Below, piece after piece: positions 21,666 through 34,137 of a DNA stretch of 64,000 nucleotides. Below the pieces are notes generated by a model. It saw nothing but the letters and a program-made list of their open reading frames with translations, was not told the origin of the DNA and searched no databases. Both the position numbers and the translations under genes were made by a program. How positions within the stretch are numbered: position 1 is the stretch's first letter; every line of letters starts with the position of its first letter. The stretch comes from Pochonia chlamydosporia 170 (taxonomy: Eukaryota; Ascomycota; Sordariomycetes; Hypocreales; Clavicipitaceae), in the NCBI RefSeq assembly GCF_001653235.2, contig NC_035792.1, positions 186,001-250,000 on the forward strand. The letters are read 5' to 3'.

Positions 21666-23182
21666 CTAATCTCGTCGCGCCGTATGCATGACTGTCGTCG
21701 AAACTCCAGCGTTTCTATTCCCAGCATCAACGGGATCAGCAACACTAAACGCCCAAACCCTCCCATCTGGCAAGTCGTCTGCCGAAACGCTCTCCACCGT
21801 GTATGTCACTTCTCGTTTAATCTTCATTCCACTGCGCTCGTCGATATCCCTGAGCTGCTCACTATTGCCATTCCCGTTGATGCGCTCTTGGCTCTCGCTT
21901 CTGCCATCCACGCCCCCCGCTAGTTCTGCCTTGGTCGCGCGATGGAAAGAATTCATCTCCAAATCTTTATCTGTCGTTCGAACGCGGGAGTTGGAGTCGA
22001 GGCGCCTCCCCCTTTGCCCATGGTGACTACTTGTGCCATATCGGGAACCGTTGCTTCGGCTTGCCAACGTCACTCCCAAGCATTTACCCACGTCCCTGAC
22101 CAGTGGCCACACCAGAGGTATGTTTGTGACGTATACTGCCACAGAGGCCTCGCGGAAGTACCAGCTCATGTATACGTAGGATATCAGCGCCGGCACCAAG
22201 CAGTACAGCTTTGTCAGGATCGAAGCGACGATGACGAAGCCGCCCATGCCGAAGATGAGGAGCAGGATGATCTTTTGTTGGATGGTTACGTGGAGGCTGA
22301 TGATAAGGGGTATCGCGATGAGGAGCATGGCAATATCGCCTGTGATGTTGAAGGATCCTTGGACGATTTCGTAGTGTGCGTAGTTGTAGCATTGAGCTGG
22401 CGGGGTCAGTTCAAACGTTTGTGGGTGTTCTAGGGAACAATAGATTCCCGGACATCAACTTACGATCTTCGGCTGGCACGGCCCAATACTGTTGAATCGG
22501 ACGGCACGCGAGGAATAGTGCCAGTTCGCTGGCTACGAAGCCGAGAGCAATAAAGATGCCGAGCCAGTTGAAGTATTGGCGTTGTTTCAGACCGTCCCTG
22601 CGAGAGTCGTCAGCTAAACACTCCCGCGTTTGCCCTTGTGAAAGTCTGATAGATGGAACCCCGCCAGTTTTCTAGCAAATTCGACACAAAGCAAAGGTAA
22701 ACCTACGTTAGACCAGCGTAAAGTATCAACATGCACGCCTTCATACTCCAAATAGCCAGCATCATGCTATGCTCGCTTACAAACACCCATTTACTTCCTA
22801 TTACCCTCTCCTCCTTCGTCTCTGGTGTCAGGGCCGCCAGTTCTTCGTCGCTTATTAAATTCGAGCCGCCCCCCGACGCAATCTTGTTCAGGGACACGCA
22901 CAGCAGTGTGTACCAGATGAGGCCGTTGAGCATGATGTAGTCGTCCCATCTCAACTTGCGGATACCGAATCTGCGGATGCGGGAGATGCTGGATGTGCAT
23001 TTGTTAGTGGTGCCAGAGGTGGAACAAATGGTGAGTTGCGAGTCCCAAGCAAGTCGATGAAGAAGAGGTCAGTGACAAGGAAGAGTCATGAGGACTTACT
23101 ACCGAAGGACAATGGTGGCTACTCCGACACCATATAATGACCATGATTCTCTGGCAAAGTCCCTCGCGAAGGAATCGTCCAT
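21666..23182 (-). CDS. Seven-transmembrane Rhodopsin-domain protein (PTH11-related)
   Basis: Four exons on the minus strand: 23182-23100, 22988-22707, 22597-22464 and 22396-21666. They join in frame to 409 residues. The N-terminus reads GVGVATIVLRYISRIRRFG..KLRWDDYIML, and the middle has FNWLGIFIALGFVASELALFLACRPIQQYWAV followed by PQCYNY and FNITGDIAMLLIAIPL. This is the pattern of the large fungal 'Rhodopsin domain' family of integral membrane proteins, to which PTH11-like receptors belong. Seven hydrophobic helices end near VTNIPLVWPLVRD. The C-terminal ~130 residues are hydrophilic and presumably cytosolic. No CFEM domain precedes the helices, so it is not a classical PTH11. Ligand and signalling partner are unknown. 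Confidence 0.87.
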
Positions 23183-25530
23183 TCTACCGAGACTTCGTCA
23201 AGTACCGTACATTACCAGGAGGCATTCCTCGCGTATTCTGTAGGTGGTTTCCGGGCTTTGTCTCTCAGCCAACAGAGTGGGCATCTGTTTGGGTTCCCCC
23301 GAGTCGAGACTTATATAACTTGGGATCTTCCAACGTAATAGTAAAACACCAGCTGATGGTGAGCCGATGGATATATTAGCACGAAAAGACAGGGGATCTC
23401 AGTCAGCAGGATCAAACCTGGCGTTGTCAACCTCGATGCACTGCCTAAAGCCACAACGGCATGTGTAGAAAGATGGAGGGCAAAGGGAGACGATCCGCGC
23501 TCATATCTTCAATGCTTACAACGGATTGTGCCACGCAGATAAATGCGACCAATATCCCAAAATTACCCGGCAGTTAGAACCGACGGACGACGCCCACCCC
23601 CAAAACGTTCTTTCCGCTCCAAACAGCGCCTGGTAATCCTTTGAGACTTGCTATCGAGAGTGTCTTACAAAGTAGCATGTAGCCATGGACGTGTTGGTCC
23701 GTGAAGCTAGATACTAACTGGAGATGGTCTAGCGAGCTGCCATCGTTGTCGATAGTGGTTTGAGGTGGCACGACTGCCTTTGGGGCGCTTCACTGGCCAT
23801 GACTAGCATTCAGCTTTCAAGGTTGAAGCTGACATGGCGTCCTGGAGGTCATGTATTGAGAGATAACCGGAACCGGAACGTGGCAGATGTGTAAGCCCAG
23901 TTCCACCTCGCTCTGAACAGTCCATCGATGAAGAAATTAGGGATGATAGAACGGCATTTCCCGTAATTTGCGTCCAATCCAGCAGTCAAGAAGGCGAGTG
24001 ATTCACCAAGCCATTGTTATGTTACATTATGGCTGTGACGCCACGCCCAAATGCAAGGGACTTGGCTGGTTCAAACGGCATGGCTTCCGCATGCGACTGG
24101 AGAATAGGAGTGAGTGCATTTCGAATTCCTAACACTGGCATGATCCGATCAGTTCGTCTCGAACCACTTCGGGTTGTGATTACGATGTTACATGGTGCCT
24201 TGCGTAGGATGGTTGCGCCACAGAGCTTCATCCTTGAATTCCTCACCTCTCCTCTTGACTCACTCAGCGGAAGAAAGCAATTATCTCGCAATATAGTCTA
24301 CTCTGTAATTCATTTATTCCAATTTTGAGTTACTGTCAGGGGGAAAGCTACTGGCAAAAGTGCCTGACTCGTAACCAACATAATCTGATTGAGAGAGCTC
24401 GTCCTGAGCGAAAGGGTGTTTAGCGCCTGCAAGCCCTGACTATTGTACGAAGCACATAAGCCAGGCTTTCAAACGAGGCTAAATTGGTCCAAATGCCGTC
24501 CGCAGAAACAATGTGGAGTGATGGCACCTGGAGATGTTGCGTAACAGTAGCGCGCGGGATTTGGCCAAGAGGCTTTTGCCTGTTGGTGGTCTTCCTTCCT
24601 AAACAGAACTGGCACATTCTGAATAAATACCTGAGACTTGGGTGCTGACTGTTGTCAGGTATTTATGCTTGATTGGAATTGGATTAGGGACTGAATCCCT
24701 GTCTAGTAGCGAACTAGAAGCTTACGGGACAGCCACACTGGACTACGAGCCGTCCCTCATGTTACCCATTCCTTGTAATAGTTACTCATGATACCCACTG
24801 TCAGTCGTCGTGACAAACTGGTACTACAGAAATGTCTGAGAGTGTAACACTCGGAGTTGAAAAGTGTGTTTGCTAGACAAGACGCGACATTGGCCTCGGA
24901 AGCATCTTGAGCTAACTCGGAAACTGCATCCTCGCAACCGCCATGAAGGTAAAGATCGAATCTGTCTCAAGTTACAACACGGCTACAAGGCGCACTAAAC
25001 TTACCCACAGCTTCTAGACCCGGAAGACTACAGATCAACCAACAAACCATCAAGGGTTATGGTAACATAGTACCGGACTTGCCTCCTACTTGGTGCTCTT
25101 GCAAGGTCTGTATCCAGAGTTCCTGACATGGATGAGGTCGCAACGATCGCCCCGACTGTTGCAAAATTTTAAGGCCCTCTAAACTCAAGTAAGCATCTCC
25201 GGACGCAGAGTTGGTAAACCACGTATCCCAATTCTTGCTACACCACACTAGAACATTGTTTGAATGCATGCAATATATTCGATACCTGCAACCCGGGCAT
25301 TACTGCTTAATTGGTCGTTTTAAGCTCTCTTTGAAGTACACTCAACGTTCAAACCTTGGGCTGGTTCGGCCTTCTATCAGTTGTTTACCAGCACAAGACA
25401 AAAGTTGTGGCCCTTGAAAAGGAGATTTTCCATGTCAAGTCAAGCATAGGCGTGTATGCACCTCGAGTAAGAGGTCACTCGGCTGTGTTCTTCCGACAAA
25501 TTCCTAATTCAACCCTTCAAAGCCAACTCC
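23183..25530. other. Intergenic (2.3 kb)
   Basis: Between two divergent genes. No supported gene. Palindromic words around 24690-24755 (GGGACTGAATCCC, CTAGTAGCGAACTAG) were considered as a tRNA and rejected. Confidence 0.4.
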
Positions 25531-27407
25531 ATGCAAACCATGGCGTCTTTGGCTGCTGATCATGAAAAACCTCAACACACGAGAGAGCCACAAAGCCCGC
25601 AAGCAGTAACGAAGGCTGCTCAAGAGGTTTCAGCGAACGAACTAATCAACGCGTCAGGTCACAAGCAAGAGCTCGAGCGCAACTTTTCACTCCTCAACCT
25701 TTGTGGAGTAGCCATCACCACCGGCAACACTTGGACAGCTATAGGTGGCAGCGTGGTAAGTGTCTCTCTTCACGTTTTGGTTCGCAGTGAGACAGTTGTA
25801 GGCTAAGGGATTCGACGCTGACTCTGCCATGTCTAGGCTGTCGCCATTTACAATGGAGGACCGCCAGGGGTGATGTACGAATTGTAAGAAATATATCCAC
25901 ACGTTTGACGAATAGCAAAACACAGTATATTGACAATTAATTAACGTAGTATCGCTGTTTCTGTTTTTTACTGGCTCATCGCTGCTTCAATTGCCGAACT
26001 CGCATCAGCCATCCCATCTTCCAGCGGCGGTATGCCACCCTCAGACATGAGTCTCAGTCTCCCATCGTTGGATCCCTCTATTAACACCCACACAGTCTAT
26101 CACTGGGCGTCCATAACCGCTGGCCGATATGGGCGTGTATGCGGCTGGTTCGCTGGCTGGTGGAACTTTTTCGCTTGGATCTTCGGCGCGGCGTCCATGT
26201 CTGCCATCCTAGGCAACCAAACGGTCAGCATGTACAGCATACTGCACCCTGGATTCGAGGCAAAAGCGTGGCATATTTTCGTGAGCTATCTGATTTGTAC
26301 GTGGATATGCTGTTGTACAGTACTCTTCGCAAATAGGGCGCTTCCCGCGGTTGGGAACCTGGGCATGTTCTTCATCGTAGCTGGAGTCTTGGTCACTATT
26401 ATAGTGTGCGCGGTCATGCCTCATGTTAATGGTGCTTCGTATGCTTCAAATGAGTTCGTGTGGCATGACTGGGTAAACCAAACGGGATATACCAGCGATG
26501 GGTTTGTCTTCGTGGCTGGTATGCTGAACGGCGCCTATGCCGTAGGCAGTACGGACTGTGTCACACATCTTGCAGAGGAAATCCCCAGGTATGTGTGAAG
26601 ATGTAGGACGAGAAAGACTTTATAAGTATGACGACTAACAGAGCTGTCAGACCAAGTCGTAATATCCCGAAGGCAATGGCGGCGCAATATATAGTTGGCT
26701 TCATCACCGCCTTCTTCTACCTAATCGCCATCTTCTACTCTATCAATGACCTTTCCGCCGCTCTTGCTAGTGTTCCAACATTTCCACTCGCCGGTATCTA
26801 TATGCAGGCAACTGGATCTGCGGGAGGCGGACTGGGACTGCTCATCGTCGCCTTTATCCCAACCTTCATCACCTGCATCGGCTGCTATATCACGGCAGGT
26901 CGAACATTCTGGACACTGTCTCGCGACAAAGCCACCCCGTTTAGCCGTGTCTTCCGAATCGTCAGCCCAAAGTTTCACAATCCGTTCAACGCGACTCTTC
27001 TCTGTGGTGCCATCTGCACAATCATGGGCTGCATATATGTCGGTTCAGCAACGGCATTCAACGCATTTGTGGGCTCCTACATCATTTTGTCCACTCTGTC
27101 TTACCTCTCGGCCATTTTGCCGCATTTACTTAGCCGTCGTGCAAATGTTGTGCCCGGCTGGTTTTGGATGGGAGACGCGGTTGGATATCTAGTTAATGGC
27201 GTCTCGTGTCTTTACATCGTGGCTTTTATTGCCATATTCTGCTTCCCGCCTGCATTGCCTGTGGATGCGGCAACAATGAATTATTCATGTTTGATCGCGG
27301 GTGGCTTGACCATCTTTGTGGGAGGGTTTTGGTTCTGGCGGCAGCGAGACTATGAGGGGCCGAGGGCTGTTACGAGTCATGATTTGCTTGCCAAAGATGC
27401 GAAATAA
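25531..27407 (+). CDS. APC-family amino acid/choline permease
   Basis: Five exons: 25531-25755, 25837-25883, 25950-26029, 26096-26588 and 26642-27407. They join in frame to 536 residues. The protein has about 12 hydrophobic segments and family motifs: FSLLNLCGVAITTGNTW, YNGGPPGVMYE, AELASAIPSSGGVYHW (restored across the third junction), EEIPRAVRPSRNIPKAM, and RDKATPFSRVF. This resembles the fungal choline/GABA branch (Hnm1/Uga4-like) of the amino acid-polyamine-choline transporters. It would import a small amine or amino acid across the plasma membrane by proton symport. A second in-frame ATG at 25540 has the better context (ACCATGG) and may be the real start. The third intron (66 nt) is a multiple of three with no stop. 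Confidence 0.88.
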
Positions 27408-29025
27408 GTATGTTATTATAGAGGTTGATGGGATAGCGTAATTGAGGCGTATTAATCTGAGTATAAGTGCTTGTCTATCATTTTAATGCAATGATGTCCT
27501 GCACTCCGTAGTTATGTTTGAAGATGCCTGGGTAACTACTCTATGATGCTGGAACCGTGCAACCGATTTCGCCAGAGGTTGGTGAACGTGCAGAGACACT
27601 TTCACATCATGAATTGGAATGCTTTGAGTTGCAAACTCAAGTTTGTTCAAAACATAGGTTTAAATACTTCAGTGTAATGCCCGACTGAAGCCACATTGCT
27701 TTAGTTGAACCGTGTTGAGCATATCCTGGGAAGGGCTGAAATGAAAGGACTTGTGGACGCATGTGATTCAACGACAAACAACCAAATCTACAACAACATG
27801 TATGAGGTCCAGTAGAATGAGCAACCGACCTAACATCAGCGGGAGGGTGAATCGATTTGGGCTCTCATAAAGGTGTAGAAGTAAAGTCGCCACCACTATT
27901 CACGTACCATGGCTAGTTCTAGCTGATTCCCCATGAGTATTTTGCAACGCTCATTTCATAGACAATCATTTGGAAGCCACATCTCAATATAAGAAACTCA
28001 CATGCCTTCACATGTGTGTTCCGAAAGAATTGTTTTCGTCTGGGGTATTACCCCGCGCACTTGACTCGATTTACATTAACTCCCGACATCCCTACCACCT
28101 CCATCTACAACTTACGGCCTCTCAGAAGTGCTGGCAACACACCTTCCCAATCATGCCTGCAATTAGGTGAAGTATCGGCACTTATGGTCCCGTGGAGTTT
28201 ATATTCGTTAGCATCTCTCTTTTACGTATTGACAGAGCTAGTCTCTTCGAGTTTCTTGCAAAGGGTTTCTGCCAAAGCCACAGATTCCGTATGTTTCAAG
28301 AGGCGACACTGTTAATCCCAACCAGTTCACGTTTCTGACGGCGAATAGCCAAGGTTATTTCTGAATGAACATTACAAATATGGTGACGACTGTTGGAAAT
28401 TGCCCAGTAACCCGTAAGCCTGAGCAATGATTGATGTATTGTTTGCAAGATACAACCAAATAATATGGTACCACATGCCGCGACGAATAGGGTTGTGTGG
28501 CAACCCCTGCACTAGCGTTGGTGATAGCCAGGCACACCTTGTGGCACATGCAACTCATCTTGCAATCCTGGAACTGCATTTCTTTGTGCGGGAATATGCC
28601 TCTGAAAACACAATTAGTGAACTCCCGTTTAGACAAGCTCATACACAGCATCCTGGCGCAGTCCCTGTAAGCAGCAGCAGAAACCCTTGCCATGTACCCC
28701 AGTAGTTCTCAACCAAGAGTCTGATCACTACCCTCCCCGGTCTGGGGACCTCGGTGCCAGGCCATTTCAGCTTCTGATGAACAAGAAGAGTGTGTTACGG
28801 CTGGTGTATTAGGCCGTTATACTAAATCATTCGCAAGCAGCTAAATATGCTGCTATTTCATGCTCAACTTGGGCAAAGGTGAGTTACAACATGTCACCTT
28901 GCCTTCATTACACCTTCATTATACCTTCATCTCCATCTGAGATCTTTTACAAACTCAAAGCATCCCGAAACGTTATCCATAGAGCCGAAGAACAAAGCTA
29001 CCAAGGCAGCCTTTAACTTTACAAA
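27408..29025. other. Intergenic (1.6 kb)
   Basis: No supported gene. A cysteine-rich minus-strand ORF at 28355-28693 was considered and rejected. Confidence 0.4.
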
Positions 29026-30644
29026 ATGACAGTATTCGGACGATGGTGGAAAGCACCAGACACGCCAAATGCCAACCCGGCCGACTACGACATATATCCG
29101 GTGCATTTGATGGATGGTGCCAAGGTGAACCACAAGGTTATGGGATGGACGATGCGCTTCAACGATGTCCTTGACGCAGACATCTTACATAACTCCATCA
29201 TGACACTACTAGACATTGGGGACTGGAGGAAACTCGCTGGCCGACTTAAACGAAACGTGAGTCGTGACATAAATCTGTTGCTCGACACCTTGTTGCTACT
29301 GAAGTCTTCGTCTGTGTTGAGACAAACATCGCTAATACGGATGAACAGGCAAAAGGACAGCTGGAAATTCACGTCCCAAAGCAATTTACCAAAAATGCTC
29401 CAGCTTTTCAATACAAGCACGAGACCAAGTTCTGCGACGAAAGCATTAATTACCATCCCATCGGCCGTGTTTTTATCACACCAACTGACGAGCCGTCGAT
29501 TCAAAAGCTTCCAGAGTCGTTACGCCATTTCATGGCCCCAGATGGCTATCCAGAGACGGTAGAAGGCCTCATAGAAAGCAACAAGTCACAGATAGGGGTC
29601 ACCATTGTGTCTTTCAAAGATGCCACGTTGGTGTCTCTGGCTCTTCCGCACACACTTGGAGATATTGTCACCCTTGTACAGATGATTCACAATTGGTCTC
29701 GCGTGCTGGCCGGTAGAGCAAAGGATGTGCCACCAATCTTGGACGCACACACGGATGCCCTCGAGGCAATAGCAAACGACACTTCAACGCCTTCGGATGT
29801 AACTCCCCTGATGAACAAGCAACAACTAGGGAAATACGCTCTAGCAAAGTGGCTTGTGAGACAGTTGTGGGAGAGATCCCAGAGGAATAGGGATCTTCGG
29901 ATGGTCTACATACCCAAAGATGCCTACCAGCGTCTTCTATCCAAAGTAAGGGAGGAACAGGAGCAACTGGCCAACTCTGAGTCTGAAAAGTCGGAGCCAA
30001 AGACCCGTGCTACACGTATTGACGAAGTCGACATCATCACTGCATGGCTCACTCGCATCATTGCATCGCAAGAAGTCGGACCACGACCAGTGACCATTCT
30101 GAGCTTGTACAATATCCGCTTTCAGCTAAGGTCACTCTTGCAAGCGAAAGGCATGTTTGCTCAGATCATGGTTTCAATTACTTCCGCGACTTTTCCGGAC
30201 GGCACAGCTGCCAAGGATAGTGTGAGCCAAATTGCCCAGAGCTACAGACAGCAGGTAGCTGAGCAGAGCACCCAAGACCAGGTGGTTGCATATCTTCGCC
30301 AGGTGCGCAACGAGCTCAAGGGCGGTTCGCCATCGCTTGCAATGTATGGGGAGGCTGATTCACTGCTCATCTTTTGCAACCCCTTGGCTAAGCTGAACTT
30401 GATTAAGATGGCTAATTTTGCGCCAGCCGTGAAGGGGTCGCCGAGTGCGGACGGCGCAGCTGGCGAGAGGAGAAATCCTCCTGGTACCATTGTCAGTAAT
30501 GTCTTTAACCCTCTTAATTGGAAGGATGCCGGTCTGGATGCGTTGTTTCCGTTGGGGGCTGATCATACGGGCGGCAACTGGATCATGGCCAAAATGTCCC
30601 CTGAGTCGTGGGAAACCCTTGCTGAAGAACTGAAGAAACTCTAA
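29026..30644 (+). CDS. HxxxD-type acyltransferase (trichothecene 3-O-acetyltransferase-like family)
   Basis: Two exons, 29026-29256 and 29349-30644, with a 92-nt intron, giving 508 residues. The N-terminus (IYPVHLMDG..., followed by ILHNSIMTLLDIGDWRKLAGRLKRN) and the central ALPHTLGDIV, which contains the catalytic HxxxD motif, fit the fungal transferase family related to plant BAHD enzymes. A C-terminal NVFNPLNWKDAGLDALFP takes the place of the DFGWG structural motif. Such enzymes move an acyl group from CoA to a hydroxyl or amine, mostly in secondary metabolism, in the cytosol. The acceptor cannot be told from sequence. A broken terpene cyclase lies 2.5 kb downstream, on the other strand. 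Confidence 0.83.
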
Positions 30645-31408
30645 GGGTGTGTTGAGCTTGTGAAGGTATATGAGAATGTTTTTGCAGCCATAATTACTGA
30701 ATCTTTTTGGAATATTTTGTGATGATGTCGTGCTACAGAGAGGTTTGGTTCATCAGACTGTTGGTATGTCAACAACTGTTGGAAAAATGTGACCGTTAAG
30801 TTCATAACACATGCGGCAACGCAAGTTTTAGGTGATTCCGAATCTTATGGCTCTACTTGTTCCACCACCGATGGTCGATTATTAGCAATGAAAGAACAAT
30901 TTCATTTAGCAGTGCTGTTTTCAGGGAGCAATCATCCTGTTTGCATAACGTGGATTGAGGCTACGAACGATATCACGTCCTATGGGAAGCGCAGTCTCGG
31001 AGAATACTGCCGAGGCTATTAAGTGCATGGCAGGGACAGCACAGGAGCGGAACTCTGAAGTTTTGAGGGTTTATCAATCTGGTGGGGATCTGTTTCATAA
31101 AGATGAACATTTGCTCTGTCTTACAAGGCCCGTGGAGGGTCAGGAGGTGACAGTAAGCGACGGTGTTAAGTAAAATCCTTTGTAATAATGCAGCAATGCC
31201 TTTTTTCACCCTTATCCGTGCTTCAATTTGTGTCATTCTCTCTGCAGCTCTTGACGCCAGAAGTGGTTGCTTTCTCTTAACCTCAATCAACTTGAACAAG
31301 ACGCTTGGCCGAGCAACTACGTAATAGGAAAGGTTGTTTTACTTGTGACAAATATGTCAGCTAGGTGCTACGGAGAGCATATTGAACCTTTCGTTAAGTA
31401 AAGTCTCC
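30645..31408. other. Intergenic, convergent 3' ends
   Basis: No gene seen between the acyltransferase and metallophosphoesterase 3' ends. Confidence 0.4.
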
Positions 31409-32317
31409 TTATACATCGACTTCGATTGGTTCATTCTTCATATAATTTCCATCGGGAGATGCACAGGCCGCATTGGTGAACGTAGTCTGCTTCCGTGAAC
31501 GTCCAATCCAGAAGTCCAGGATTGCATAATATATATATATCATCAAGGCAACCAATACCTTAAAAAGTAACCCTGGGATCATCGCCACGCCGAAGGACTG
31601 ACGGTCCTTCATCGCATAATAGTACTGGCGTAAGGTAAATCCTTCAACGCCCAGATGATCCCACTGAAGGGTCTCTTGTCCGTGACCTGGATGCACATGA
31701 CCAAAGACATGAAGTTTTGGCTGAATCCTTTCAATCTCTCGAGACAATGATGGACAGCCTTCTGGTGAACCAACCCACTCGTCAAGAATATATTTCGGTG
31801 GCGTATGAGTGACCACGACGTCCGCATTGGAAGGAATAGCATCCCGCCAGTAGTCCTCATCGACTTCGTACTGAAATGCTTCCTCTCCATCTGCACCACA
31901 ACGAGGTACATGTGGATTCCCGTAGACGACCAAGCTTCGCGGTACGCCTTGAAGCTGTCCGAATTCAAGAGTGACTGAGGATCCGCAGAGGTAAATGATG
32001 TCTCCCCAGTCAACCCCCTTTGCTGCCGATGGGAAAATTTGAGGATCCAGAGCTAGGTCAGCGTTCCCTGCAATGACGACTTTATACTTGTGTGGATGAG
32101 AATTCAGCCAAGAGATGGCATCTTGAAGCTCGTCAATCTTCCCCGACCGGGTGAGGTCCCCGGCGTGTATGAGCAAGTCTCCTGCTGGAATGGACACATT
32201 TTGCGAGTGCGTATCTGCGACACACACTACGTGAATCGGCGATTCTTGGCGATGTTTGGTAATTTTGTGAAGAAGCTGCTGTACACCAGCTGTGGCATCA
32301 ACGACTTTGCGAAGCAT
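31409..32317 (-). CDS. Calcineurin-like metallophosphoesterase with altered GNH motif
   Basis: A 302-residue single ORF. The metal-binding motifs of the calcineurin-like phosphoesterase fold are in order: DTH (D35, H37), HAGD (D54), GNAD (N85, A86), THTPP (H171) and GHVH (206-209). It resembles the MPPED1/2-type fungal group (VVIAGN...LALD; YGNPHVPRCG). In almost all relatives the third motif is GNHD/E; here the histidine, which donates a proton to the leaving group, is Ala (codon GCT). The other ligands remain. One predicted membrane helix lies near residues 245-268 (LLFKVLVALMIYIYYAILDFW), so the protein may be membrane-anchored. No alternative start with family similarity was found upstream, but a short 5' exon cannot be excluded. 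Enzymatic activity is doubtful or altered. Confidence 0.82.
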   Translation of the reverse strand: MLRKVVDATAGVQQLLHKITKHRQESPIHVVCVADTHSQNVSIPAGDLLIHAGDLTRSGKIDELQDAISWLNSHPHKYKVVIAGNADLALDPQIFPSAAKGVDWGDIIYLCGSSVTLEFGQLQGVPRSLVVYGNPHVPRCGADGEEAFQYEVDEDYWRDAIPSNADVVVTHTPPKYILDEWVGSPEGCPSLSREIERIQPKLHVFGHVHPGHGQETLQWDHLGVEGFTLRQYYYAMKDRQSFGVAMIPGLLFKVLVALMIYIYYAILDFWIGRSRKQTTFTNAACASPDGNYMKNEPIEVDV

Positions 32318-33094
32318 TGGTTTCGTCGCTGAGATGGGACCGCGGACTTGTGGGAGCTCTGATATTAGTGCAAGTCATTGAAATGGGTGAACATCATACG
32401 TACAAGGCTTTTGAACTCTCTTGTCGAGGACTATGGAATGGCGTTATTGTACAGTAATGATGAACTCTTCTTGATCCTGGAAACAAGGATGACGTCTAAG
32501 ATGTCCGCCTGGGCTGAACCCCTCTCATTTCATTCGTCACCAAGTTGTGCCTAGTCAACCAACTGTATTGGAACCAGAAGAAAGAACCTGATAATCGGAA
32601 TTCTGAGCCTGCACTGGAAAATCAGATACTTTTGATAGGGTAGTGCACCACGGTGAGTTAAAAGCTATGTTGGCACAACCTTGGGGTGTGGGCGAATACT
32701 TTTGGCTACAGATTGCTGGTGACATTTAAAATGAACCCTGTTTAGAAACTGACACTAAATCTGACGGCTGTTGTGTCTTGCTCTTGCAACATACCGATGA
32801 CACTCGATTGATTGGGTGTCTGTTGATGTAGTTGACAGTAAACTTTCAGCTTACGATCGGCAGTAGCAGGAACAATGGCTACATGTGTCTTCATAAGATT
32901 TGGGGGTGGAATCTCAGCTTTCGGCAAGTGAGGTCTTTTAAGGAAACGTCTGAGACTCCGAAATGTAGCTCGATTACTGGCTCAAAGTTACATCTAAATT
33001 ACAAAGTCAACTCCGTGCAACTCCTTAACACATTCCGTGGCTGCAGTTACAGGAAACTAGTTTTAACGCAGCGTGCGTATCCAACAATAAGTCT
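32318..33094. other. Intergenic
   Basis: Upstream of the metallophosphoesterase (-) and downstream of the terpene cyclase (-). No gene seen. Confidence 0.4.
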
Positions 33095-34137
33095 TTAAAC
33101 CTCTTTGTATCGGGCAGTACGATAATGCCAGTCCAAACTTCCTCGCATCCAGTCTTTCATTGAGGCCAGGCACCTCTCCGTCTTCATTCGATCCTCTGGG
33201 TGTAGTGAATGAAGAAACCCTGAAGATAGACGCTGACTTTCTGTATGCTGAAATTCCGCAAACGTGTTGTTGATGATCTGACATGTTTGATGTGTCGCCT
33301 CGTCCCATGACCATTCATTTTGGCCTGCGAGAACAATTACAATGTTGTCAGTGTTGCCGCTGTTCCATTCCCCAAGCATAGAGAATAGATCGTTCGTCAT
33401 AGAAACCACGCCCTCGGTATTCTGCCGTAGGCTTTGGACTAAATGGTGTGAATGAATGTGTGAGGGCAACTCGAAATTACCAACTGCCTCTGCCCAATCT
33501 AGGCAAATTGATACGCCACTGGCAGCACGCCGAAGTTCGAGGTAGGCTTCGAATGTTGGAATAATACCGTGAGCGTTATTATCTGCCTCTCGTTGAAAAG
33601 CAACGAACAACTGTTCCCACCGAAGCTGATGGCGACGATAAAAGGCCTCGGGAGTATTGGCATATAAACGGCCCAGAATCTGTCTCCATGCAAGGAGCAA
33701 CGGTTCATCAGTCTGGTGGGGGCGGTTGTTGAGAACTTCTCGATAAGTATCGAGAGTTATAGCCACTACTTTTGGAATGGCTCCTCTGACGCCATATCAA
33801 GGGAGTCGTCGAAGAGGAACGACCATCCGATCAGATCATTGATCAAGTCCAGGTCCTTCCCTCGTGCCCACGGGTACACCAATGAGACGAGAAGTGGAAA
33901 GTCAGCAGATTTATACTTTTTCTCAGTAGCACGGTCGCAAGTTAGTTTCATATCCGCTGCCCATCTGAAATGCTTCTCTCGGGCTGTTGCAATGTCTGCG
34001 GGTGTGTCACTCAAAGAGAAGGGGATGTCGAGGTTAAAATTGAGCACACGGTTTGTTTGTCCTGGCATCTTGCAATAGATTTGAAGTGATTGGGGCAGAC
34101 ATGGTTGCTGTGTTAAAGCATCTTCAGCACCACTCAC
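33095..34137 (-). pseudogene. Terpene cyclase (class I sesquiterpene-synthase-like), frame broken once
   Basis: Two minus-strand reading frames together cover one class I terpene cyclase. The first (34137-33766, 123 codons) holds the N-terminus and the aspartate-rich metal motif within SFLFDDSLD (D110, D111, D114), then stops at TAG. The second frame continues immediately, from about 33771 to 33095. It carries the NSE motif NDLFSMLGE and the C-terminal RTARYKEV with the RY pair that senses diphosphate. Frame is lost at a run of four A's (minus strand, 33770-33773). No intron with usable GT...AG fits, and no sequence seems missing otherwise. Combined length is near the family norm of about 340 residues. 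So this is a recent one-base loss or an assembly error. If functional, the enzyme would cyclise farnesyl diphosphate. The first ATG could be 34137 or 34068. Confidence 0.75.

Noticed and set aside
24685..24760. Palindrome-rich stretch considered as a tRNA on the minus strand
   Set aside because: No matching acceptor stem, and the B-box deviates from GTTCRANNC. It seems to be several small unrelated palindromes.
28355..28693. Cysteine-rich minus-strand ORF resembling a CFEM protein
   Set aside because: The cysteine spacing does not fit CFEM, no signal peptide is present, and splicing at the visible acceptor breaks the frame.
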